From: JBAYIE01 sp041665785
GTDB lineage: Bacteria > Bacteroidota > Bacteroidia > UKL13-3
Direction: 5' to 3'
DNA: 56,859 nucleotides
NCBI GenBank assembly: GCA_041665785.1
Contig: JBAYIE010000026.1
Coordinates: 1-56,859 of the forward strand
Part shown: piece by piece, positions 37,663 to 46,098 of the stretch
Layout of the letters: each line of letters opens with the position of its first letter
Position numbering within the stretch: position 1 is the stretch's first letter
Notes under the pieces: model-generated
The model's database searches: none
The model's input: only the letters and a program-made list of their open reading frames with translations
What the model was told of the DNA's origin: nothing
Position numbers and translations under genes: made by a program

Positions 37663-38964
37663 TTATTCGTACCGGATTAATTTTACCTGTGGCGATTTTA
37701 GTCTTTGGATGAGCCATTTTTCAATTTTCTCAGTATCCGCTATGACGTATTCAGTTGTTGTTTGATACAATATAACTGTTATTACGCCAGCACTATCCGT
37801 GTTTTGATTTATGAAATGCTTTCCCATCGACACATTTTTGAATTCGGAAAACAGGATTTCAATTTCTTTACATGCTTCGGAATAATCAATTTTATATTCC
37901 GCAAGTTCCTTCTGCAGATTGTTGATCAGAATGTCTTTTTCTGTTATGTTTTTATTCTGGTTTCCTATTTCATTTAAGATTTCACTCTTCAGATCAGTTA
38001 CATCCTGTCTGAATTCCAGTCTGGTATTCTCAATATCGTATTGCAACAATTTTTGATTCAATAATTTGATTTCAGCGTCCTTAAATTGTTTGTTTAAAAA
38101 TGCGACTTCAATAATTTTCGGATTTGTATTGTATTTAACATTCTTAAAGATGACGATATTTCCATTGTTGGTAAACTCATGAGCAATAAACTGTTCTATT
38201 TTGTGGTTGTAATTTTTTTTGTTTAAAAGATTGTAGGCCAGATAAAAGCTGGGGATTATCATCACTAGTATTAAGGTAGTAATTCCGTAACGGATGCGTT
38301 TCTCAAACCGGGGATTCAAACTGGTTACAGGTTCATACTTTAAATATTTAATAATAAAAATGGTTGCTATACAAATGAAAAAACAATTGATGATGTACAG
38401 GTAAATGGCCCCGAAAAAATAGGGATAGTTACCAATGGCTAACCCATAACCCGCAGTACAAAGAGGAGGCATTAAGGCGGTAGCGATTGCCACACCGGGG
38501 ATCGGATTTCCTTTTTCAACCCTTGTAATGGCAATTACGCCAACCAGTCCACCGAAAAATGCAATCAATACATCGTAAATATTGGGAGCAGTACGCGCTA
38601 ATATTTCGGATTGTGTTTCTTTAAAAGGACTGATGGTAAAATACAGGGTAGCCACAACCAGACTTACTAAAGTAGCTATGAGCAAATTTTTCCCCGATTT
38701 TTTCAGCAATTCAAAATCATAAATGGCCATGGCAAATCCTGCCCCGATAATTGGTCCCATCAGCGGCGATATAAGCATGGCACCGATAATTACTGCGGTA
38801 GAATTTACATTTAATCCAACCGAGGCAATCACTATGGCACAAGCCAGAATCCATAAATTGGATCCCCTGAAAGAGGTATTGGATCGTACATTCTCCAGAA
38901 CTTTTTTTCGTTCTTCTTCACCATTGTGCAGATTGATGAAGTTAAAGACTTTTGCTATTTCCAT
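37663..38964 (-). CDS. DUF389 (TIGR00341-type) membrane protein
   Basis: The 433-residue protein has about six transmembrane segments in residues 30-245 with the family signature SVGLNVNSTAVIIGAMLISPLMGPIIGAGFAMA, then GNPIPGVAIATALMPPLCTAGYGLA. A soluble domain of about 180 residues follows, partly coiled coil (LQKELAEYKIDYSEACKEIE). DUF389 proteins are widespread inner-membrane proteins of unknown function. Isolated gene. Confidence 0.92.
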   Translation of the reverse strand: MEIAKVFNFINLHNGEEERKKVLENVRSNTSFRGSNLWILACAIVIASVGLNVNSTAVIIGAMLISPLMGPIIGAGFAMAIYDFELLKKSGKNLLIATLVSLVVATLYFTISPFKETQSEILARTAPNIYDVLIAFFGGLVGVIAITRVEKGNPIPGVAIATALMPPLCTAGYGLAIGNYPYFFGAIYLYIINCFFICIATIFIIKYLKYEPVTSLNPRFEKRIRYGITTLILVMIIPSFYLAYNLLNKKNYNHKIEQFIAHEFTNNGNIVIFKNVKYNTNPKIIEVAFLNKQFKDAEIKLLNQKLLQYDIENTRLEFRQDVTDLKSEILNEIGNQNKNITEKDILINNLQKELAEYKIDYSEACKEIEILFSEFKNVSMGKHFINQNTDSAGVITVILYQTTTEYVIADTEKIEKWLIQRLKSPQVKLIRYE

Positions 38965-39143
38965 TCGGTTGGGTTCTTGGGTTAAGAGTAATTCACATGG
39001 TTATGGGTACACAAATACTGGTAGAACGACACGGAGTTAACCTGCTAAAAAGACTTCAGTAAATATGCCTTTGAAAAGCATGGCAATTCTCCGGGTTACA
39101 AAATAAGGTATATAATGCGTGCCAAAAAATTATAGCAGACATT

Positions 39144-39932
39144 TCATTTTGTCTGGTCTGCGTATCTCCAATAAGCTATTGTTAAAAGATAACCGGCAAT
39201 ACAGGTAATTGCTAAAAGTATATAGCTATACTGATCCAGCTGGTTTTTATAAGCGCCACCTGCGCCGCTGTATAAGCCTGGAACAGACCAGGGGAAATAG
39301 GCTCCATAGCCAATGGCTCCGATTACCTGAGCAAGCACCAGGGTCAGTGCCACAAAGCCCAAAGGAGCGAGGTAACCCTTGCCTGAAAGTGCAAAGAAAG
39401 CGATTGGAAAGCCAATGCATATAGTGAGCATTGTTGTTACAAAATAGTCCGACAAAAGATTGAACAGCATATGGGTTTCTATCGCTGGAAGTTTAAGCAT
39501 GGTGCCAAGCAACAAAGCAAACAGAAGATTGGAAACGGCAAGTGCAAAAGACCAGATTATATAAACCAAAAATTTCGCATTCAGTATTTTTATCCGTGAA
39601 GTAGGCAGGGCAAGGATGTCTTTAGCCGTACCGTCAGAATATTCGCGTCCAAAAATCCAACTGCTAACAAACCCGAATGCCAAAACTCCACCAACACCAA
39701 CGGCTTGTGTCAGCAAATCCAGATACGATTTCCAGTTGGCCTCCATATGCATGGCTTTTGCTTTTGCGGCAAGTGCACCTCCCTGTGCCACATAGGCGGG
39801 ATCCTGAATAAGCATAATAAATGCTCCCCCCATTAATGGAGCTATGGCAAATGCAATAAATGTCCACCAAAGGGTATACGCGTGTTTTGTTTTCACTAAT
39901 TCAGCGCTGATGGCTTGTAGCTGTTGTTTCAT
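39144..39932 (-). CDS. ABC-2 type transporter permease
   Basis: The 262-residue protein has about six transmembrane segments and the ABC-2 pattern (EYSDGTAKDILALPTSRIKILNAKF), the coupling-helix region typical of drug or lantibiotic-type exporters. Its ATG directly follows the ATPase stop with no gap, so the two are one exporter. Substrate unknown. Confidence 0.9.
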   Translation of the reverse strand: MKQQLQAISAELVKTKHAYTLWWTFIAFAIAPLMGGAFIMLIQDPAYVAQGGALAAKAKAMHMEANWKSYLDLLTQAVGVGGVLAFGFVSSWIFGREYSDGTAKDILALPTSRIKILNAKFLVYIIWSFALAVSNLLFALLLGTMLKLPAIETHMLFNLLSDYFVTTMLTICIGFPIAFFALSGKGYLAPLGFVALTLVLAQVIGAIGYGAYFPWSVPGLYSGAGGAYKNQLDQYSYILLAITCIAGYLLTIAYWRYADQTK

Positions 39933-40838
39933 TTACGCTTTGGGTCTGATGGTTCGTAAAAAATACATTTCCAGATCTTCGGTAAACAAATATACCTGGC
40001 TGGGTGGAAGGTTTTTTTCGGTCAACAGTTTTGATAAAAGCTCAGGTTTTGAATGTGCTTCTCCGTTTGTAATTTCTATTTCGCCATGGTCATTCAATTC
40101 CGCTTTGTATCCGGCATCTGATAATTCCTGCAGAGCTTTGGTATTGTCGGTTGTTTTTACCAGCAATTTTTTAGCAAGTTGATCGCCAAGTTCCCTGCTG
40201 GTAAGTTCCTTCACCAGATTGCCTTCGTGTATTATACCAATGCGATCAGCCAGTTTAGAAATTTCACCGAGTATATGACTGGAAAGAAAAATTGTTGATC
40301 CGTTGTGTGCAAGGTTTAAAAGCAATTCTCTGACTTCTACAATTCCCTCAGGATCCAGGCCGTTAATGGGCTCGTCAAGTATTAAAAGTTTTGGTTTGTG
40401 CATGAGTGCTTTTGCCAGACCCAACCTTTGTTGATTGCCAAGCGAAAGCACATTCGCTTTTTTGTCTTTGTAATGGTTCAGTTTTAGCTTTCCGATGATA
40501 TCATCAATTAAAGCTGGGTTGGTCAATTGGCGCAGTTTGTAATAAACCTTCAGGTTCTCGAGCACCGAAAGGTTAGGATAGGATGAAGGCGTTTCAACCA
40601 TATAACCAATATCGTTCCAACGATCAAAGTGTGGGGTAAGCAACTTGTCAAATAAATGTATTGTGCCTTGATCGGGTTTAATCATACCCAAAAGCATGCG
40701 TATCAAGGTTGTTTTGCCAGCTCCATTAAGCCCCAAAAACCCATAAATCTCGCCTTCCTTCACGCGGATGGAAATATGGTCGGAAGCCGGAGTTGTTCCA
40801 AAATATTTAGTGAGTGTATTTGTTCTGATTATATCCAT
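39933..40838 (-). CDS. ABC transporter ATP-binding protein
   Basis: The 301-residue ATPase has Walker A (GLNGAGKTTLIRML), the signature variant LSLGNQQRLGLAKAL, Walker B with catalytic Glu (LLILDEPINGLDPEG) and the switch His (FLSSHILGE). It belongs to the BcrA-like drug-exporter group, with a C-terminal extension that carries no recognised domain. The permease gene follows immediately. No two-component system is nearby, so regulation is not visible. Confidence 0.95.
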   Translation of the reverse strand: MDIIRTNTLTKYFGTTPASDHISIRVKEGEIYGFLGLNGAGKTTLIRMLLGMIKPDQGTIHLFDKLLTPHFDRWNDIGYMVETPSSYPNLSVLENLKVYYKLRQLTNPALIDDIIGKLKLNHYKDKKANVLSLGNQQRLGLAKALMHKPKLLILDEPINGLDPEGIVEVRELLLNLAHNGSTIFLSSHILGEISKLADRIGIIHEGNLVKELTSRELGDQLAKKLLVKTTDNTKALQELSDAGYKAELNDHGEIEITNGEAHSKPELLSKLLTEKNLPPSQVYLFTEDLEMYFLRTIRPKA

Positions 40839-40964
40839 GCAATTGGATTATTGATTCTGGAATTTAAAGCTGGAAATGTAAAGCCTATAATTGACAGCCA
40901 TGTAAAACTTACGATTAAAAATGATAAAAGCAACTAATAGACTTTGAAAGTTGGGTGCTTCTTC

Positions 40965-41180
40965 CTATTCCCGATAACATAGCCACTCCTTGTTCAGTGA
41001 AGGCGTAAGGAGCAACCTGGTTAGATCCATACTTTAATGAGCCGTTCACCATTTGTGCTGGTACATTTTGTCGGGCAATACATGTACTTACATTTCCGAA
41101 AATTCAGCAGTTGATAATTGAAACATAAAATCTTCAGGAAGCCTTGCAAGGTTATCCACCGCAACCATGTCATCGGTAGA
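40965..41180 (-). pseudogene. Frameshifted, truncated ORF6N-domain relic
   Basis: On the minus strand one frame reads VDNLARLPEDFMFQLSTAEFSEM, then stops. Shifting frame, the next segment reads LKYGSNQVAPYAFTEQGVAMLSGI. These are adjacent blocks of the ORF6N DNA-binding domain of phage and mobile-element antirepressor-like proteins. The N-terminal part is missing, the middle carries at least one frameshift, and similarity ends after MLSGI. It is a decayed gene fragment between the ABC operon and palindromic repeats. Confidence 0.72.
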
Positions 41181-41191
41181 CGCACACTTTT

Positions 41192-41263
41192 ATCCGCCGT
41201 TGCCTTGGCGAAGGTGGACTCATCCTCATTCTTCCACCGTAGCTTTAGCGAAGGTGGACTCAC
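41192..41263. repeat. Two tandem palindromic repeats ending in the comM stop codon
   Basis: Units at about 41192-41223 and 41232-41263 share GCGAAGGTGGACTCA and a CCACC/GGTGG palindrome; the period is 40 bases. They are relatives of the pair at 32423-32495. The second unit contains the TCA that forms the stop codon (TGA on the minus strand) of the comM/yifB gene at 41260-41262, so it borders that gene exactly. Confidence 0.78.
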
Positions 41264-42804
41264 CCACCGCCCCAATTCTCCCGATCCAAACTTCTATAAT
41301 GGATCGCTTCTGCCAAATGTTCGTTTTGTATATTTTCACTTTGCCCGAGATCGGCAATCGTTCTTGCTACTTTCAGAATGCGATCGTAGGCGCGTGCCGA
41401 TAATTGCAGGCGGGTCATGGCTGTTTTTAACAATTGATGTCCGGTAGCATCGATGGTGCAAACCTGTCGTGCCATGGGTGAACTCATTTGTGCATTGGCA
41501 TACATGTTTTCCATATTACTAAATCGTGTTTGTTGAATCAGTCGGGCCTGAATCACCCGTTCACGAATCTGAACAGAGGGTTCAGATTTTCGGCTCCCGG
41601 CCAGTTGATCAAAATTTACCGGCGTTACTTCCACATGGATATCGATGCGGTCGAGCAGCGGACCGGATATTTTGCTCAGGTATTTTTGTACAATACCGGG
41701 TCCGCATACACATTCTTTTTCGGGATGGTTGTAATACCCGCAAGGGCATGGATTCATAGCGGCCACCAACATAAAACTGGCGGGGTATTCAATAGAAAAT
41801 TTGGCGCGCGAAATGGTGACACACCTTTCTTCCAGCGGTTGGCGCATCACCTCCAGAACGGTTCGTTTAAATTCCGGTAATTCATCCAAAAAAAGTACAC
41901 CGTTATGCGCCAGCGAAATCTCTCCGGGTTGTGGAATATTGCCGCCACCTACCAAAGCCATATCGCTGATGGTGTGATGCGGGGATCGGAATGGTCGGGC
42001 TGAAATCATGGAAACACCTTTGCCCAGTTTTCCAACCACCGAATGAATCTTGGTGGTTTCGAGTGCTTCGTTCAGCGAAAGGGGTGGGAGTATGGATGGA
42101 AGTCGTTTGGCCAACATGGTTTTGCCGGCTCCCGGCGGACCAATCAGGATGGCATTGTGTCCTCCTGCTGCAGCTATTTCCAATGCCCGTTTAATGTTTT
42201 CTTGTCCGCGTACATCGGCAAAATCCGAATCGGGTGCGTTGAAGTTCACTTCAAATTCCTGCATCAGATCCACCACAGTAGGTTCAATTTTGGAGGTTCC
42301 GTTTAAAAACTGAATGACCTCCGCCAGGTTTTCGGCACCCAGAATTTCAATTTCTCCTACAATGGCAGCTTCACGTGCATTTTCCTTAGGCAGGATGAAT
42401 CCTTTATAACCTTCTTTACGCGCTTGTACAGCGATAGGCAATGCACCTTTAATGGGCTTGAGCGATCCGTCGAGGGCCAGTTCACCCATAATGATGTATT
42501 GATCCAAACGTTCGGACTGCATTTGTTCGGATGCAGAAAGTATTCCAAGTGCAATCGGTAAATCATAAGATGATCCTTCTTTGCGGATATCGGCCGGTGC
42601 CATATTGATGACCACCCGTTTGCGGGGCATATCGCATTGCATATTCCGGACCGCTGTTTCAATGCGTTCTTTTCCTTCCTTCACGGCATTGTCGGGTAAA
42701 CCTACAAGGCTATATCCGATCCCCTTTTCCGAGATATTGACTTCAATGGTGATGGTAACGGCATTCACTCCGTGCACGGCGCTTCCATAGGTTCGAATGA
42801 GCAT
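41260..42804 (-). CDS. comM: YifB/ComM family Mg-chelatase-like AAA+ ATPase
   Basis: The 514-residue protein has the ComM layout: an N-terminal domain like Lon/MCM (GSAVHGVNAVTITIEVNI, GLPDNAVKEGKERI), a AAA+ Walker A (LIGPPGAGKTMLAKRLPSILPPL), Walker B (VLFLDELPEF) and a zinc-binding CPCGYYNHPEKECVCGPG segment. ComM helicases aid branch migration in natural transformation; a general recombination role is assumed. No competence genes are visible next to it. Confidence 0.93.
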   Translation of the reverse strand: MLIRTYGSAVHGVNAVTITIEVNISEKGIGYSLVGLPDNAVKEGKERIETAVRNMQCDMPRKRVVINMAPADIRKEGSSYDLPIALGILSASEQMQSERLDQYIIMGELALDGSLKPIKGALPIAVQARKEGYKGFILPKENAREAAIVGEIEILGAENLAEVIQFLNGTSKIEPTVVDLMQEFEVNFNAPDSDFADVRGQENIKRALEIAAAGGHNAILIGPPGAGKTMLAKRLPSILPPLSLNEALETTKIHSVVGKLGKGVSMISARPFRSPHHTISDMALVGGGNIPQPGEISLAHNGVLFLDELPEFKRTVLEVMRQPLEERCVTISRAKFSIEYPASFMLVAAMNPCPCGYYNHPEKECVCGPGIVQKYLSKISGPLLDRIDIHVEVTPVNFDQLAGSRKSEPSVQIRERVIQARLIQQTRFSNMENMYANAQMSSPMARQVCTIDATGHQLLKTAMTRLQLSARAYDRILKVARTIADLGQSENIQNEHLAEAIHYRSLDRENWGGG

Positions 42805-42938
42805 GAGTAGAAATTGTTTCAGGTTAGTTAAGGCAATGTAATACCTATACTTCGATGAAAAATTTTCGCATCAGCTTTTGAATTCATTTATTCAAATTCA
42901 GAATAAGAAATACAGCGGATTGGTTTTCGGAAATTGAT

Positions 42939-45140
42939 TTAATAAGTAAATGTAAGCCCTGCACCATATCCCATATCACTGTCGTAATGCCCCGAAAGGG
43001 AAATGTATTTGGTAACTATATAGCGCAAACCTGTGCTGAATTCACGGTCGCTGTTGGTTGTTCCCCATGCCCGCAACCTTGCAGTCAGAGGAATATCTTC
43101 CCGTGTAAGAAAGATCCTGAGATTACCGGTATGGTCGGTGCGGAAGTCGGCAACTAAAAACCAGGGCATCACATATTGAAAACCCAAACAAACAACGCCG
43201 CGGTTATCTTGTGTGTTCTTCATTCCGAACAGATTTTGTTCATGCTCTTCCGGTTTCCGGTAGCGGTAATCCCAACCTGCATAGGCCATGAGAAATTGTT
43301 TTGAATCTATAAATCTACCGAAATGACTTTCCCATTCATATCCTGAAACTGCATTCAATCCTACGCGCCATTCTGTTTGCAAACTCCAGCGTGTATTGGC
43401 TAAAGCAATTTCACCATCGCTGCCATTGCTCTCCAGGCTGATTTCTGCGGCAGCAAACAAACGGCGGTCGTCGCGGTACACCTGCTTTAAAGCTTTTTGC
43501 GGATTGGGTAATTGAGGATTGGGAGGTGAATTTTCGTAGGTAAAAATACGACCCATCCCGCTCATCATATGGTATAAAATATGGCAATGAAAAAACCAGT
43601 CACCCGATTCCGAATTATAAAATTCGATGGTGTCGGTTTCCATCGGCATTATATCCAGCACATTTTTCAGCGGTGCAAAATCTCCTTGTCCGTTGAGCAC
43701 TCTGAAATAATGACCATGCAGGTGCATCGGATGTCGCATCATGGAGTTGTTGGTCATTATAATGCGTGTGATTTCACCTTTTCTGATCAAGATCTTTTCT
43801 GCTTCTGATACGGTTTTATTATTTACAGTCCATACATATCGATTCATATTGCCGGTCAGTTCAAACTGATAATTCATGACCGGGACATCAGGCAAACGCG
43901 AAGATTTTGCGGCCTTTAGCATAGAGTAATTTAAGGTAACAATCGTTTCTTCATGCCTGGCTGCATGTTCGTGATCAGGTTTGGTATTACCATTCATTTC
44001 AGGATACATCACCGCATTCATGTCCATTTGCTGCAGACTCATCTTCATACCCATATCGTGCATGTTTCCGTTCAACTGCATCATATCATTCATCATGATC
44101 ATGCCTTCAAAATAGTGGAGCTTTTTCATGGGCAACATTGGTTCTCTTTTCCCTTCACCAACCCAAACTGAAACTGCGCCGATGCGATCCTCTGATGTAG
44201 CGGAAAATTCAGCTGCTGTTCCATCGGCGGGAACTTCAACAACTACATCATATGTTTCCGAAACGCCAATGATTAACCGATCGACTTCAACGGGTTCCAC
44301 ATCTTCACCATCGGAAGCAACAACGGTTATTTTCCCTCTTCCGTACCTAAGCCAGAAATACGTTGAAGAACTTCCGTTAATAACCCGCAATCTGATTTTA
44401 CTTCCGGGTTTCAGCTTTTCAACCGAATCCTGTGTATGGCCATTCACCAGAAAGCGTTCATAATACACATCGCTTACATCCATGGCATGCATACGTTTCC
44501 ATTCGTTTTCGAGTTTTGTTCCCAAATAACCTTCCCGTATAGATGCACCATAATCCTGAGTGGCTCCTTTTTTTATGCCATACCAGTCGGTGGCATTGTG
44601 CAACGACCGTTCAATCTGATGCGGGTTTTCATCGCTCCAGTCGCTCAGCAAAAGTATATGCTCATGCATTTGCTTAACATTCCGTTTATGCAGAATCAAT
44701 GCACCATACATACCAACCTGTTCCTGCAACATGGTATGCGAATGATACCAGTATGTTCCATTTTGCCGGATCGGGAATTTGAAAATATGGGTGGTATGCG
44801 GTTTGATGGGAGCTGTGGTTAAATAGGGTACACCATCCTGTTCATTGGGAAGTATAATACCATGCCAATGAACAGAGGTTTCGTGGTGCAATTTATTGTG
44901 TGCATAAATAAGGGCTGTATCCCCTTCGGTGAATTCGAGTACCGGACCCGGTATTTGTCCGTTGATGGCAATCGCACTTCTGGTTTTACCGGTGTAGTTG
45001 ACGAGCGTATCGGTTATGTACAAATCATAACGTATCACTTGCTGGGCTGTTGCTGCTAAGCTTAACAAGCATAGGGCTACCGGTAGAAGGATGATCCTGA
45101 ACCTGTTTACAACCCGCAACAAATGAACTCTTGTAAACAT
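42939..45140 (-). CDS. Multicopper oxidase (CopA type) fused to CopB-like beta-barrel
   Basis: The 733-residue protein has a signal peptide ending near Ala-Gln-Gln (residue 34), then a three-domain copper oxidase. Ligand motifs are HWHG (91-94), WYHSH (131-135), HPMHLHGH (470-477) and HCHILYH (518-524). A Met-rich stretch at about 346-382 suits copper or cuprous-ion binding. From about 560 the sequence changes to alternating beta-strands ending in DMGYGAGLTFTY, like the CopB outer-membrane barrel. CopA and CopB are usually separate. It oxidises Cu(I) to less toxic Cu(II) outside the cytoplasm. Its ATG overlaps the DUF3347 stop by one base. Confidence 0.9.
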   Translation of the reverse strand: MFTRVHLLRVVNRFRIILLPVALCLLSLAATAQQVIRYDLYITDTLVNYTGKTRSAIAINGQIPGPVLEFTEGDTALIYAHNKLHHETSVHWHGIILPNEQDGVPYLTTAPIKPHTTHIFKFPIRQNGTYWYHSHTMLQEQVGMYGALILHKRNVKQMHEHILLLSDWSDENPHQIERSLHNATDWYGIKKGATQDYGASIREGYLGTKLENEWKRMHAMDVSDVYYERFLVNGHTQDSVEKLKPGSKIRLRVINGSSSTYFWLRYGRGKITVVASDGEDVEPVEVDRLIIGVSETYDVVVEVPADGTAAEFSATSEDRIGAVSVWVGEGKREPMLPMKKLHYFEGMIMMNDMMQLNGNMHDMGMKMSLQQMDMNAVMYPEMNGNTKPDHEHAARHEETIVTLNYSMLKAAKSSRLPDVPVMNYQFELTGNMNRYVWTVNNKTVSEAEKILIRKGEITRIIMTNNSMMRHPMHLHGHYFRVLNGQGDFAPLKNVLDIMPMETDTIEFYNSESGDWFFHCHILYHMMSGMGRIFTYENSPPNPQLPNPQKALKQVYRDDRRLFAAAEISLESNGSDGEIALANTRWSLQTEWRVGLNAVSGYEWESHFGRFIDSKQFLMAYAGWDYRYRKPEEHEQNLFGMKNTQDNRGVVCLGFQYVMPWFLVADFRTDHTGNLRIFLTREDIPLTARLRAWGTTNSDREFSTGLRYIVTKYISLSGHYDSDMGYGAGLTFTY

Positions 45141-45715
45141 TATTTAAGCGTTTCTTTTACTTTCCCACAGGTCATCATACGTTTGCCATAGTATGGATTT
45201 CGTATGGCATTTTCTTTACTGATCCAGTTGGCACCATTTCCATCGCCAAACATAGGGCAATGTGCAAGGTAAACCGGGTAAGTAGGTTTGAATACTTTCA
45301 TCAGGGCATACATCTGATCTGATAATGCGGAGAATTGAGTTCGTTGTAAGGATAATTTTTTGGCACCGGCGATAGCAGAAGCTGCAGCTTTAATTTCGGC
45401 GTGTTGTGTTATAAAAAGTGCATTCCTTTTCGGATCGGTATTTTCAGTTTGAACAGCATCCAGTTCAACAATCAATACCCGGGCAAATTGTGCAGCCTGA
45501 TCTGGATCTCCCTGAATCAGCGCATCTTTTAAAGCAAAGTATTGATTATATACTTTTTCCAGATTATTGGTTTGTAATGAAGAAATAACAATTTTCAACT
45601 CCGTATTTTCAACGGAAGATTTTATATTCCGGTGATCAGGAGAATTTGCTGAAGCAAATTGAGTGCTCAGGACTATGAACAGTCCGTTAAGGATAAAGGC
45701 GAATTTCGGTTTCAT
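45140..45715 (-). CDS. DUF3347 exported protein
   Basis: The 191-residue protein has a signal peptide (MKPKFAFILNGLFIVLSTQFASANS), a helical middle (LEKVYNQYFALKDALIQGDPDQAAQFA) and the DUF3347 end with YLAHCPMFGDGNGANW, KENAIRNPYYGKRMMTCG. The invariant Cys, Met and His suggest metal, probably copper, binding; DUF3347 is often found with copper-resistance genes. The start at 45715 is chosen because it opens the signal peptide. Confidence 0.88.
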   Translation of the reverse strand: MKPKFAFILNGLFIVLSTQFASANSPDHRNIKSSVENTELKIVISSLQTNNLEKVYNQYFALKDALIQGDPDQAAQFARVLIVELDAVQTENTDPKRNALFITQHAEIKAAASAIAGAKKLSLQRTQFSALSDQMYALMKVFKPTYPVYLAHCPMFGDGNGANWISKENAIRNPYYGKRMMTCGKVKETLK

Positions 45716-45779
45716 ATTTTGGGTTATTAATTTTGGTTTGAGGGAAGAAATTATTATCAATTTACTTGAGGTTGCCACA

Positions 45780-46007
45780 TCAAACTGTGGCCTGAACGGC
45801 ATAAACTTCAGCATTGTAACCTGAGTTGTTTACTGCCTCAATAATTTGTCCGGCATCCAGTTCTTCAGTCATTACAGTCAATAGTTTGTCCGGATTTTCA
45901 AGGTCAACAGACCATTGATTAATTCCGGCGGTTTCATCTAAAGGTGTCGTTACACGTGCAACACAACCTACACATTTAATATTGGTTTTGAATGTTAGTT
46001 TATTCAT
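45780..46007 (-). CDS. Small HMA-domain copper-binding protein
   Basis: The 75-residue protein is a single heavy-metal-associated domain with NIKCVGCVARVTTPLDE (CxxC) near residue 10 and a typical beta-alpha-beta end (AVNNSGYNAEVY). It would act as a cytoplasmic copper chaperone for the ATPase. The ATG at 46007 is chosen; the longer frame adds 20 residues that do not fit the domain. It lies 91 bases after the ATPase gene. Confidence 0.9.
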   Translation of the reverse strand: MNKLTFKTNIKCVGCVARVTTPLDETAGINQWSVDLENPDKLLTVMTEELDAGQIIEAVNNSGYNAEVYAVQATV

Positions 46008-46098
46008 TTTATTGTTGAATTTATCGTTACAAAGTTCAGGACTGTGACTCCATTCGTCTTGTATCATTTTGGTTTATTCTTATATAATCATGGAAAGA

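Noticed and set aside
41021..41275. 84-residue minus-strand reading frame containing STFAKATADKS
   Set aside because: This is a translation of the palindromic repeat and the ORF6N relic in the wrong frame; the peptide is a known artefact of such repeats.
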